A DNA stretch of 64,000 nt from Bdellovibrionales bacterium RIFOXYD12_FULL_39_22 (GTDB lineage: Bacteria > Bdellovibrionota > Bacteriovoracia > Bacteriovoracales > Bacteriovoracaceae). The stretch's first letter is position 1. Every line of letters starts with the position of its first letter. The notes under the pieces were generated by a model. The model saw nothing but the letters and a program-made list of their open reading frames with translations. It ran no database searches and was not told the DNA's origin. Shown piece by piece: positions 17,423 to 25,307 of this stretch. Both the position numbers and the translations under genes were made by a program. The stretch covers positions 1 to 64,000 of the forward strand of contig MEQL01000044.1 in assembly GCA_001770205.1 (NCBI GenBank), read 5' to 3'.

Positions 17423-19495
17423 ATGAAAAATAAGCATAGCAAAAGAATAGTTCGCAAAGGGATGTGTGAGGATGAAGCTCAAGATATTCCACTGATTATA
17501 AAAAATGATCCATACTTGGCACCACTTACTGATGCGATCAAGTATAAGATTGGCCACTGGAAAGAAACAGAGGCGCGCCTAACTGGTGGAGATAGTTTAA
17601 TTGATTTTGCCAATGGCCATCGATACTTTGGATTACGCAAAAGCTTAAGTGAAGATGTCTGGTATTTGCGAGAGTGGGCACCTAATGCATATGCGATTTT
17701 TTTGATTGGTGATTTTAATGGCTGGCACGAAAGCATTGAGTATAAAATGCAGCGGATCAGTGATGGTGGCAATTGGGAGTTGAAAATTGGAGGCGATAAA
17801 ATTAAACATCTCGATCGTTATCGCCTAAAGATTTATTGGGATGGCGGAATGGGGGAGCGTATTCCCACTTATGCCAACTACGTGACGCAAGATACGGCCA
17901 CTAAGGGATTTAACGGAACGGTTTGGCATCCTGATTCTTCTTATCGATTTGTTAATCAATCACCTGTTTTTGAAGATGCCCCGGTGATTTATGAGTCACA
18001 TGTGGGAATGAGTAGTACAGAATATAAAGTTTCCAGCTATAATGAGTTTGCCGCCAATATTTTGCCGCGCGTGGTGGAATCTGGTTACAATGTCCTACAG
18101 ATTATGGCCATTCAAGAGCACCCTTACTATGGTTCTTTTGGGTATCAAGTTTCTAATTTTTTTGCCCCTTCTTCTCGCTTCGGTACCCCCGATGATTTGA
18201 AAGCACTTATTGATAAGGCCCATGGATATGGCCTTAAAGTTATCATGGATATCGTCCATTCTCATGCTGTAAAAAATGAAGTGGAAGGATTGGGCCGTTT
18301 TGATGGAACTACTCATCAATTTTTTCATGGTGGGGGAAAGGGAGATCATCCGGCCTGGGATACTAAATGCTTTGATTATGGTAAGGATGAGGTAATTCAT
18401 TTTTTACTCTCAAATTGCAAATATTGGATGGAAGAGTTTCGCTTTGATGGTTTTCGCTTTGATGGTGTCACCAGCATGCTTTATCATCATCACGGATTAG
18501 GAAAGGCCTTTTTAAATTATCATGACTACTTTAATCATGAAGTGGATCTTCCGGCCGTGACTTATTTAACTCTGGCCAATCGTCTGATTCATCAGATTAA
18601 GCATGATGCAATTACGATTGCAGAAGATGTTAGTGGAATGCCTGGGATTGGAGTACTTCCCGAGCATGGCGGATTGGGGTTTGATTTTCGTCTGGGCATG
18701 GGATTGCCAGATTTTTGGATCTCTCTTTTAAAGGGAAGTTCTGATGATCAGTGGAATATGGACTCTTTATGGGGGGTATTAACTAATTTTCGGCAAGATG
18801 AAAAAACAGTTTTTTATACCGAGTCGCATGATCAAGCACTAGTAGGGGATAAAACCATAATTTTTTGGCTTTCCGATAAAGAGATGTATACCAATATGTC
18901 GATCTTTAATCGCAATTTGGCGGTAGATCGGGGAATTGCTTTGCATAAAATGATTCGACTTATTACCATTGCCGCTGGCCGCGGTGGATATTTGAATTTT
19001 ATGGGGAATGAATTTGGCCATCCGGAGTGGATTGATTTTCCGCGAGAAGGCAATGGTTGGTCATACAAGTATGCCAGACGCCAGTGGCATTTAGTGGATG
19101 ATGGGAATCTTTGCTATAAATTTTTAGGGCAATTTGATCGTGAGATGGTGAATTTTATTCGTGACTATCGCTTGTTAGATGCTGATCGTCCCGAGTTGTT
19201 ACATTCACACTGTGATGATCATGTGATTGCTTTTACCCGAGGCAGTGGGGTGATTTTTGTTTTTAATTTCCATCCATCTAAAGCGTTATATGATTATAAG
19301 ATTAAGGTGACAGAAGGAGAGTATATTCAGCTTTTCAATAGTGATAGTTTTCGCTTTGGAGGTTATGAAAATATTCGAGAAAATCAAATCCATCATACTC
19401 ATAAAAATGGCAAGGCCCAAAAGGGAGATGCCGCCACCAATTATTTGTCCCTTTATCTTCCTCCTCGAACTGCGCAAGTACTTAAAAAATTGTGA
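17423..19495 (+). CDS. glgB: Eukaryotic-type 1,4-alpha-glucan branching enzyme
   Basis: A 690-residue branching enzyme that introduces alpha-1,6 branches into glycogen. A CBM48-type N-terminal domain (about 85-185) precedes a GH13 barrel. Catalytic residues are Asp347 in FRFDGVTSM, Glu401 in IAEDVSGMP and Asp470 in ESHDQALVGDK. Blocks such as YESHVGMSS, HPYYGSFGYQ and LNFMGNEFGHPEW match the animal, fungal and plant GBE/SBE type (GH13_8) more than the common bacterial GlgB (GH13_9). I chose ATG 17423 over an open extension to 17327, which would overlap the divergent gene. It is monocistronic or joined to the following small lipoprotein. It complements malQ and the maltodextrin operon farther right. 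Confidence 0.93.
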   Translation: MKNKHSKRIVRKGMCEDEAQDIPLIIKNDPYLAPLTDAIKYKIGHWKETEARLTGGDSLIDFANGHRYFGLRKSLSEDVWYLREWAPNAYAIFLIGDFNGWHESIEYKMQRISDGGNWELKIGGDKIKHLDRYRLKIYWDGGMGERIPTYANYVTQDTATKGFNGTVWHPDSSYRFVNQSPVFEDAPVIYESHVGMSSTEYKVSSYNEFAANILPRVVESGYNVLQIMAIQEHPYYGSFGYQVSNFFAPSSRFGTPDDLKALIDKAHGYGLKVIMDIVHSHAVKNEVEGLGRFDGTTHQFFHGGGKGDHPAWDTKCFDYGKDEVIHFLLSNCKYWMEEFRFDGFRFDGVTSMLYHHHGLGKAFLNYHDYFNHEVDLPAVTYLTLANRLIHQIKHDAITIAEDVSGMPGIGVLPEHGGLGFDFRLGMGLPDFWISLLKGSSDDQWNMDSLWGVLTNFRQDEKTVFYTESHDQALVGDKTIIFWLSDKEMYTNMSIFNRNLAVDRGIALHKMIRLITIAAGRGGYLNFMGNEFGHPEWIDFPREGNGWSYKYARRQWHLVDDGNLCYKFLGQFDREMVNFIRDYRLLDADRPELLHSHCDDHVIAFTRGSGVIFVFNFHPSKALYDYKIKVTEGEYIQLFNSDSFRFGGYENIRENQIHHTHKNGKAQKGDAATNYLSLYLPPRTAQVLKKL

Positions 19496-19588
19496 TTATT
19501 TGAAAAAACGCATAATGGCCGAACAAAAAGCTAAAGTTTTCTTAAAAACTGCCGTTAAGTTCTCTGCCAGAATACAAAGGAGAGTTCT

Positions 19589-19768
19589 ATGAAGAAAAAG
19601 AACCTTTTGGCCTTTATGGTTTTACTGCTGTTAAATGTTTCCTGTTCAAGTTCTCAGCTTCAACAGAGGGATGTCGCGGCCACCAATGCTGCCTCAGACT
19701 CGGAGCAAACTCCGCAGCAAAAGTGGGACAGTTATTTGGAGAACAAGCACCGTCAACATCTTGAGTAA
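19589..19768 (+). CDS. Small lipoprotein, 59 residues
   Basis: A short frame beginning at an ATG behind AAAGGAGAG. It codes a Lys-rich start, a hydrophobic core and a lipobox LNVSC at about residue 20, then a hydrophilic Gln/Ser-rich tail ending HRQHLE. This is the pattern of entericidin-like or other small lipoproteins. I do not recognise a family. It is followed within 30 bp by a terminator-like hairpin, which supports it being a real gene. Confidence 0.75.
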   Translation: MKKKNLLAFMVLLLLNVSCSSSQLQQRDVAATNAASDSEQTPQQKWDSYLENKHRQHLE

Positions 19769-19797
19769 GTAAGCTCGCATGCGTAGTTTTGGCATCT

Positions 19798-19842
19798 GGC
19801 CTCCGGCCCGTTTAGGATAAAACTTAAAGCGGCCCGGAGGCC
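19798..19842 (+). terminator. Rho-independent terminator
   Basis: A nine-base arm GGCCTCCGG (19798-19806) pairs with CCGGAGGCC (19834-19842). The inner bases around CGTTTA and TAAAGCG extend the stem. A pyrimidine-rich CTCTTATTTC follows. It closes the small lipoprotein gene. Confidence 0.75.
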
Positions 19843-19930
19843 CTCTTATTTCAATTCAATTTTAGACTTGCCATCCAATCTGGTTGTCTGATCTAATAGT
19901 TCAACTAAAACTAAATGGAGGATAAAAATA

Positions 19931-20995
19931 ATGAAAGTTTTGTTGAGCGTAATGTTTTTGTTTGTTATTTCATCAACTCTTTGGGCCGAAGAAAAGAAGC
20001 CCGCTGACGGCGAGAAAAAAGATACGACAGTAGCACTTCGGGGAGAAAAAATTCCGGCGGCAGGTTATAAGGTCTATTTTACTGAGGATAAAAAAGAGTA
20101 TTTGCAATTTTCAGGCTATATGCGTCTGTATTATCATCCAGAGACTCGTAGTAAATTGACTATGCCATATTTCCGTTTTTTGGTTGATGGACGTACTTCA
20201 GATAACTGGTCTTTTCATTCACGAATGGATTATGCCCAAAAGAGTTTTATGAGTGTAGGAACCAAACATGCTGACTTGGATGAAGGAAAAGCAACTGGCC
20301 ATCCGGGGGTTTATTGGGCGCGTGCATATGGAACTTATCATTATTCTGACAAAATAACTTTTGACTTTGGACGAGTTATTGACCAAGTCTATCGTTATGA
20401 CTTATTAAAATTGCCGGCAGTAAATGTTGATTTAGGAGCAGGAGCAACTGCTAAAGTTGGAGATATTGGAATCCGAGCGGTGATGCTCTACAAGCAGCCA
20501 AATACTGTCTATACCAACAATAAAAAAGAAGACGTCGAAGAGTATTTGGCCAATGCTCGTGCCGGATATACTTATAAAATTTCAGAAAAAGTTTCTTTAG
20601 AGTTTGGTTTAGCGGCCGGAGCAAATAGTCCTCAACATGCAGCTAAGTTTTTTCAACTGATTCCAGATATTACTTTTACGGCCAATGATTTTTATCTTTT
20701 AGATCTTTGTCTATTAAAGCAAGATACGCCAATAACTGGGCCGGCCACTAATACTACTGAAAACTATATTGAGGCAGGTTATACCATAATTGAACCATTT
20801 ACTGTCGATGCATATCTTCGTACTACCATTGTATCCTCCACGACAACTCATGATCCAGGAATTGATGTGGTTTATAAATGGGGGCCAGAAATTACTTTTG
20901 TCGGAAATGCTGAGCTATCTGATTTGGCAAATAAAGAGAAAAAGGATTTTTTTGATCGCATGAGCTATACTGCTTATGTCGAGTATATGTTTTAA
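19931..20995 (+). CDS. Porin-like outer-membrane protein
   Basis: A 354-residue protein with a signal peptide ending LWAEEK at about residue 19, a charged linker, then alternating beta-strands with many Tyr and Phe and a C-terminal VEYMF. The block YLQFSGYMRLYYHPE and the following segment on a shared Asp/Arg-rich strand resemble phosphate-selective or general porins, but I cannot name the substrate. An AGGATAAAAATA leader contains its ribosome-binding site. It is followed by a strong terminator at 21036-21079, so it is probably a single-gene transcript. Confidence 0.75.
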   Translation: MKVLLSVMFLFVISSTLWAEEKKPADGEKKDTTVALRGEKIPAAGYKVYFTEDKKEYLQFSGYMRLYYHPETRSKLTMPYFRFLVDGRTSDNWSFHSRMDYAQKSFMSVGTKHADLDEGKATGHPGVYWARAYGTYHYSDKITFDFGRVIDQVYRYDLLKLPAVNVDLGAGATAKVGDIGIRAVMLYKQPNTVYTNNKKEDVEEYLANARAGYTYKISEKVSLEFGLAAGANSPQHAAKFFQLIPDITFTANDFYLLDLCLLKQDTPITGPATNTTENYIEAGYTIIEPFTVDAYLRTTIVSSTTTHDPGIDVVYKWGPEITFVGNAELSDLANKEKKDFFDRMSYTAYVEYMF

Positions 20996-21000
20996 CTAAA

Positions 21001-21020
21001 ATTCTCTTAAATTCTCTTAA
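21001..21020. repeat. Tandem 10-bp direct repeat
   Basis: ATTCTCTTAA occurs twice in a row just after the porin-like gene and 15 bp before the terminator stem. It may be chance in AT-rich DNA, or a protein site acting on the following gene. Confidence 0.6.
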
Positions 21021-21035
21021 ATCGCACTTAACTAC

Positions 21036-21079
21036 CTGCCCCATAATGCCGAGAGACTATTATGGGGCAGTTTTTTTTT
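21036..21079 (+). terminator. Strong terminator containing the next gene's start codon
   Basis: A perfect 12-bp stem, CTGCCCCATAAT (21036-21047) with ATTATGGGGCAG (21059-21070), an 11-base loop, then nine T (21071-21079). This is a textbook intrinsic terminator for the porin-like gene. The second arm contains the ATG (21062) of the next gene, and the T-run codes its Phe-Phe-Phe. Confidence 0.92.
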
Positions 21080-22984
21080 CTTTGGGCCATTTTACTATTT
21101 TTTTCAGAAATACCAGTTGTCGGTGCGGACGACTATGTTGATTTTTTCACCAAATTAAAAGAGGAAAAGAGTGAAACTTTTGGCAGCGAAGCATTTATTA
21201 TCATTGGACAGGGGGCCAAATATGAAAATGAACTGGCCCAAGGTAGTGGCCTGTCGTCCAGTGAAGTGATTTATTTAAAAAAAGAGCTAGTAAAGCTGCG
21301 CACAAGATATCTGCTTATACTGTTAAGTAAAAATGGGGCAATTCCTAAAAACTATGAGGAAGGTAAAATCCTTTCATCTGAACGCGCTTGGGAGATTCAA
21401 GAGGCCTCGGGATTACCGGCGGTAATGGCCATTTTAGTTCCTCCGGCAACTATGAAGTTACATGGATTCAGAGTGCAAAATAATGGTTCTGCCAAAATAA
21501 ATCCAGGGGGATTATTGAAAGGCGCAGAGGCCTTTCGACAGTATGAGTTTCGAGTTGGCCTACCGGTAAAAAACAAACTCTACCTTACTGTTAGGGAGCA
21601 GCCTTTTGGAAAGACCTATGATTCTTCTCGGACGATGGAAAAGGAGATAACTTTTTTTCCAAAAGTACGTTTGCCAGGGGTGCGTGAAAGTAAAGAGGGT
21701 CAAGTAGAAGTTTTTTTACCAACGGGGGAGAGTGTCTTTTTTGATAAAAATTCTGGAGAAATTATTGAAGGGGCCTTGAGTGAGCTGCCCATGGATTACA
21801 CTAGTGATCCTAAAAAGCGTCAATATCCAAGGGTAAAATATGAGGGATCTGGCCTGGTGATAGTAAGTGCCCAGCGTGGTGATAGTCCTCGTCATCAAGA
21901 TTGTAAAATTAAAGGAGGAACGACGGAGATTTTATATCCCAGCAAGTATAAAAATCCTTGCTCAATCTCTCGTGCACAGTTATGGGATCAAAAAATCAAT
22001 AGGGAAAGTAGGACGAAAGATGAATTTCCTTTTTTATTTGAGGATGAATTGAAATTTTATTCTTTTGTAGAAGAAAAGTGTGGATGGGATTTGCAAGAAT
22101 TAAAAAGTATTTCGCAGTCTATGCCAGCAGTTGCGGAAAAAATATTGCAGACTGGCCCTGTTCTGCCCTCCCAGCAAGATGTGCAAAAGTCTACACCTGG
22201 GGATAAAAAAATAGAAAAAGTCATAACGCCGGAGACAGAGAATAATTGTCTAGATGTAGTTAAAGATTATTTTAGTGATAGCGCCAATAAAGATGAGATT
22301 GCTAAATATCTGCAAATTCAAGGCAAGATAACTTTGCATCGCCTGGCGTGGAGTTTTTTAAAAATGAGCGCAGAAAACAATAATAATCTAGAGGAAACGA
22401 TCATTGGACTTTTAAAAAAGCGCAATCCAGCACTGCATCAGCAATTTATCGAGGCCCCATCCAAACGAGAAATTTTTCAGAATTCTATGGCCGTAATAAT
22501 TACAGAAATGGCCCGTGAAAATAAAGAGCATTATCCAGAGGAGTCTAATGGCCCTTATCGTTTGAAATATAGTGACATGAAGATGCTAGAAATGCTCTCT
22601 TTTGCGCAAAATAAATTCGGCATAGATAAAAGTGGAGTGATGAATTTTTTTAGCATGATTGCTTCTTCCTATCGAGGGGAACGTTTGGGCAAGAAAAAAA
22701 TAGCGGCCATGCATACCGCCAATATTATAAAGCAACTGGAAGAAAGCAAAGCAGAGGTGGAAAAAGAAATAGAAGCGGTTTTGCAAAAGAGTGGTTGCGC
22801 CAAAAAGATATCAGAAATTAGCTGTCAAAATCTGGAAATTGGTAGTAGCAATGCGAGTGTAGAGTCAAAAATTGCAGATAGTAAAAAGGCCGTAGGCTTA
22901 ATTTTTCAGGATTTTTTTAGTCAAGAAGAAGAATTGAAAGAAACTTTCAAGTGGGGAGAAATTCTCCTTCATGTAGTGAAATAA
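21062..22984 (+). CDS. Large secreted protein of unknown function
   Basis: A 640-residue protein. The first 22 residues are a hydrophobic, Phe-rich segment ending VVGADDY, a plausible signal peptide but without Lys or Arg. The mature part is hydrophilic, largely helical at the C-terminal end (residues about 400-640), with a Cys-Lys pair region near 280-310 and Cys residues near 345. I recognise no family. The ATG lies within the 3-prime arm of a strong terminator, and the only Shine-Dalgarno-like bases (GAGAG) lie in its loop. No alternative in-frame start occurs before about residue 118. Expression therefore needs read-through or opening of the hairpin. It converges on the metzincin gene with 12 bp between stops. 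Confidence 0.7.
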   Translation: MGQFFFLWAILLFFSEIPVVGADDYVDFFTKLKEEKSETFGSEAFIIIGQGAKYENELAQGSGLSSSEVIYLKKELVKLRTRYLLILLSKNGAIPKNYEEGKILSSERAWEIQEASGLPAVMAILVPPATMKLHGFRVQNNGSAKINPGGLLKGAEAFRQYEFRVGLPVKNKLYLTVREQPFGKTYDSSRTMEKEITFFPKVRLPGVRESKEGQVEVFLPTGESVFFDKNSGEIIEGALSELPMDYTSDPKKRQYPRVKYEGSGLVIVSAQRGDSPRHQDCKIKGGTTEILYPSKYKNPCSISRAQLWDQKINRESRTKDEFPFLFEDELKFYSFVEEKCGWDLQELKSISQSMPAVAEKILQTGPVLPSQQDVQKSTPGDKKIEKVITPETENNCLDVVKDYFSDSANKDEIAKYLQIQGKITLHRLAWSFLKMSAENNNNLEETIIGLLKKRNPALHQQFIEAPSKREIFQNSMAVIITEMARENKEHYPEESNGPYRLKYSDMKMLEMLSFAQNKFGIDKSGVMNFFSMIASSYRGERLGKKKIAAMHTANIIKQLEESKAEVEKEIEAVLQKSGCAKKISEISCQNLEIGSSNASVESKIADSKKAVGLIFQDFFSQEEELKETFKWGEILLHVVK

Positions 22985-22996
22985 TAAAATAATAAG

Positions 22997-24361
22997 TTAC
23001 ATATCCATAAGTGGTGAGCGGAAAATAATTTCTGGCGCATTATCCAGTGCCCCGATAATTTCTAATCCAAATCCAGATGTTTGATTAACAATAATTTTTT
23101 TTCTTACTACTCCATTGTCATAAAAGCTGTGATAGTTAAGCGATAATGCAAAGGGGCCATATAATAACTTATTATATAAAACGGAATCTTCCGTTGCTAA
23201 TGTGGAAAACACTTCTTGTTCATTAGTTACCACTACCTTAATGGAAAAACTTAAAAAGGTTGGCCTTGTGATTGGCCCGTCATCATCTTCATTTCTTTGA
23301 GGTATTTCTATGACACCGAGCTGTTTTTTTGGGCCATAAAAAGTATCTGCTGTCTCTATATTGATTCGGTCCATTTTTATATCAAAGAAAATGCATTTTG
23401 CTTCTTGAGCAGAAACTTGTAAAAAAGTGCGAAGAGTTTTCATTTTTTTTTCACTAAATAAGTCGCTGTTGTCAATTGGACTACAAGTCATCCACTGAAA
23501 GTCATGGGGGAGAAAGATTCCAATTTTGGCCTTATTGGCCTCTTCAGCGTTAACCTCTCCCATCACGGCATCCGGATATATTGTTTGCATCATCTCGAAT
23601 ACCGCGCGACTAACCCCGTTATTGGGCATATTAGCATTCATAATACTGCTGGGTTTTACATCATGAGTTACACCTAAAACATGGCCCCATTCATGTTTTA
23701 AGATACCTAAAAAGATTTTTTGATATTTCCAAATTATCTCTATCTTTTCATCTCCTTTAACGCGCATTTTGCCTGAGTCAGGAGAGAAGTATATAAAACC
23801 TTTTGCTCGTAGTTTTTTTTCATCGTATTGCGTTCTAACTGCCAGAGCAACCTTGTCTCGAGGATTAATCTCCATTTCTTGTAGTTTTCGTTGTTGATAG
23901 GTTTCGAGCACTCCAAATTGAAAGGCAATATCTAATTCCGGATCTGCACAATCTCGCCGAACTAGCTCTTCGGTGGCAATTTCAATAAGTGGGAAGTTGG
24001 TATGCTCATCACTTTTATAACGCTCGCTAGGATCTATATCTCGCCAGAAAAAGGCATGATGCGCGGCAAATTCATTTTTCCACGCTTGAAAGGAGAGTTT
24101 TATTAATAGTTCGGCAGTGGCCGGATCAGAAGAAAAAGTTTGCCGATCCATCTTTATGCAATACTTGATAGTGTTGTCTTCTGGATAGTTGCCGAATTTA
24201 AAAAACCATGGGTTATTGGAATTAGTATAGGTATCACCACCGGCCCCTACCCAGCCACCACCATCACTACTGCCGGAGGCATCATTACTGGCCAGGAGAG
24301 AGCTTCCGGAAATAAGAGTAAAAAATAAAAGCAGTAAAGGTAAAATGGAGGCATATGACAT
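22997..24361 (-). CDS. Secreted metzincin-type zinc protease
   Basis: A 454-residue exported protein. The zinc motif HEWGHVLGVTHD places the ligands His223, His227 and His233 and the catalytic Glu224, followed by Asp234. A Met-turn candidate, SIMNANMP, follows after about ten residues. This is the matrixin/metzincin layout. A Gly/Ser-rich stretch (SGSSDGGGWVGAGGD) follows the signal peptide, and about 130 residues after the active site form a C-terminal domain. The start at 24361 follows AAGGAGAGATCT; the longer frame to 24379 would start with TTG inside the ribosome-binding site. A ten-G tract lies about 110 bp upstream. Substrate is unknown; an extracellular protease role is likely for a predatory or scavenging lifestyle. 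Confidence 0.82.
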   Translation of the reverse strand: MSYASILPLLLLFFTLISGSSLLASNDASGSSDGGGWVGAGGDTYTNSNNPWFFKFGNYPEDNTIKYCIKMDRQTFSSDPATAELLIKLSFQAWKNEFAAHHAFFWRDIDPSERYKSDEHTNFPLIEIATEELVRRDCADPELDIAFQFGVLETYQQRKLQEMEINPRDKVALAVRTQYDEKKLRAKGFIYFSPDSGKMRVKGDEKIEIIWKYQKIFLGILKHEWGHVLGVTHDVKPSSIMNANMPNNGVSRAVFEMMQTIYPDAVMGEVNAEEANKAKIGIFLPHDFQWMTCSPIDNSDLFSEKKMKTLRTFLQVSAQEAKCIFFDIKMDRINIETADTFYGPKKQLGVIEIPQRNEDDDGPITRPTFLSFSIKVVVTNEQEVFSTLATEDSVLYNKLLYGPFALSLNYHSFYDNGVVRKKIIVNQTSGFGLEIIGALDNAPEIIFRSPLMDM

Positions 24362-24471
24362 AGATCTCTCCTTGGGCAATTTAAAAATGAATGGATCTAT
24401 TTACCATATTTAGGGATTGAGAAAGAGTTTTTTCTTATCTGTTTACATTTTTACATAGTTAATAAATAGAT

Positions 24472-24481
24472 GGGGGGGGGG
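24472..24481. repeat. Homopolymeric G10 tract upstream of the protease gene
   Basis: Ten consecutive G on the plus strand (C10 in the sense of the protease gene), in the only spacer that can hold the protease promoter. Tracts of this length slip during replication and could alter promoter spacing. Confidence 0.85.
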
Positions 24482-24526
24482 CGTCATTTCTCATTGAAGT
24501 CAGCATCAATATCAAATAGTAAAAAA

Positions 24527-24572
24527 GCTAGTTATCGATCTAATATTTTGAAGAAAAAGATCGATAACTAGC
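24527..24572 (-). terminator. Perfect 15-bp inverted repeat, terminator of the small secreted gene
   Basis: GCTAGTTATCGATCT (24527-24541) and its exact reverse complement (24558-24572) flank a 16-base loop. On the minus strand the stem is followed by TTTTTT, and it begins 30 bp after the stop of the gene at 24603-25169. It is AT-rich but long, and fits an intrinsic terminator. Confidence 0.82.
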
Positions 24573-24602
24573 AACAATGGGCCTGCGTTTATTTACGCAT
24601 TT

Positions 24603-25169
24603 TTATATTTTTGTATAACTATAGGCCAGATCAATTCGTACTTCTGGAATATCTCCTATTACGGCAATGGTCGATTTTAGAGAATAATGCAATTCTTCTC
24701 CGTTATCTGATAATTCCATTGATCCTTGTGCTTGCATCGAAGCATGTGTATTCGCTATGGAAGTAATACTGGCCATGGTGAATTGCAATTTATCTCCAGT
24801 AGCGTTGAAGGCATATACGCTGCTGGCGTCTATAGCAAAGTTGTCAACAAGTGAAGTGGTGCCCACACTATGAATGTTTCCAATGGTAAAATTACTAACA
24901 TCGGATGCCAGCTGTTCTTCTCCCGCTAATGTCCAGGTTTTTAATGTTTTACAACCAACTTGTTCAATAACGATTATCTCGTTGCTGCCTGCTTCATTCT
25001 TTTTCCATTTTCCACTAAAATCGCGACATTTGTTAGGGGCCTTTGGGGTTGAAGCTTGGGCCTTGAGTGCCGGCAGAACACTCATTGGGGATAGGATTGA
25101 TCCAGCGAAGATTTTTCCTGATAGTGCCACTAATACTCCACATGCTACTAATTCTTTTACAATACTCAT
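24603..25169 (-). CDS. Small secreted protein, lipocalin-like fold possible
   Basis: A 188-residue protein with a signal peptide (Val/Ala/Leu core) and, after a Pro/Ala linker, a domain starting CRDFSGKWKKNE with a second Cys about 26 residues later. The G-x-W near the start, beta-strand alternation and single domain of about 140 residues recall lipocalin-like proteins, but this is weak. A GGAGAATTTTT ribosome-binding site precedes the ATG. It is divergent from a TIGR02147-type regulator across a 138-bp spacer with repeated AT-rich motifs, so it may be that regulator's target. A terminator follows at 24527-24572. Confidence 0.7.
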   Translation of the reverse strand: MSIVKELVACGVLVALSGKIFAGSILSPMSVLPALKAQASTPKAPNKCRDFSGKWKKNEAGSNEIIVIEQVGCKTLKTWTLAGEEQLASDVSNFTIGNIHSVGTTSLVDNFAIDASSVYAFNATGDKLQFTMASITSIANTHASMQAQGSMELSDNGEELHYSLKSTIAVIGDIPEVRIDLAYSYTKI

Positions 25170-25244
25170 AAAAATTCTCCTTCTATTTATTTTTGAACCT
25201 TGATTGGTTCGATGAAGGCATCTTCACATAAAAGTGGCGCTGTA

Positions 25245-25301
25245 TATATAATATATAAATATAAAATTGCTCTTGAATATACTTAAAGTATATAATATAT
25301 A
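25245..25301. promoter_or_regulatory. Repeated operator-like motif and palindrome before a TIGR02147 gene
   Basis: TATATAATATATA occurs at 25245-25257 and again at 25289-25301, 44 bp apart, close to four helical turns. Between them, overlapping the second copy, lies a perfect palindrome ATATACTT-A-AAGTATAT (25277-25293). The regulator's ATG is at 25308. The arrangement suggests protein binding sites for autoregulation or for control of the divergent secreted gene. AT-richness raises the chance background. Confidence 0.5.
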
Positions 25302-25307
25302 GATATT

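Noticed and set aside
24362..24379. Upstream TTG start for the metzincin
   Set aside because: It would place AAGGAG inside the coding sequence; the ATG at 24361 has correct spacing.
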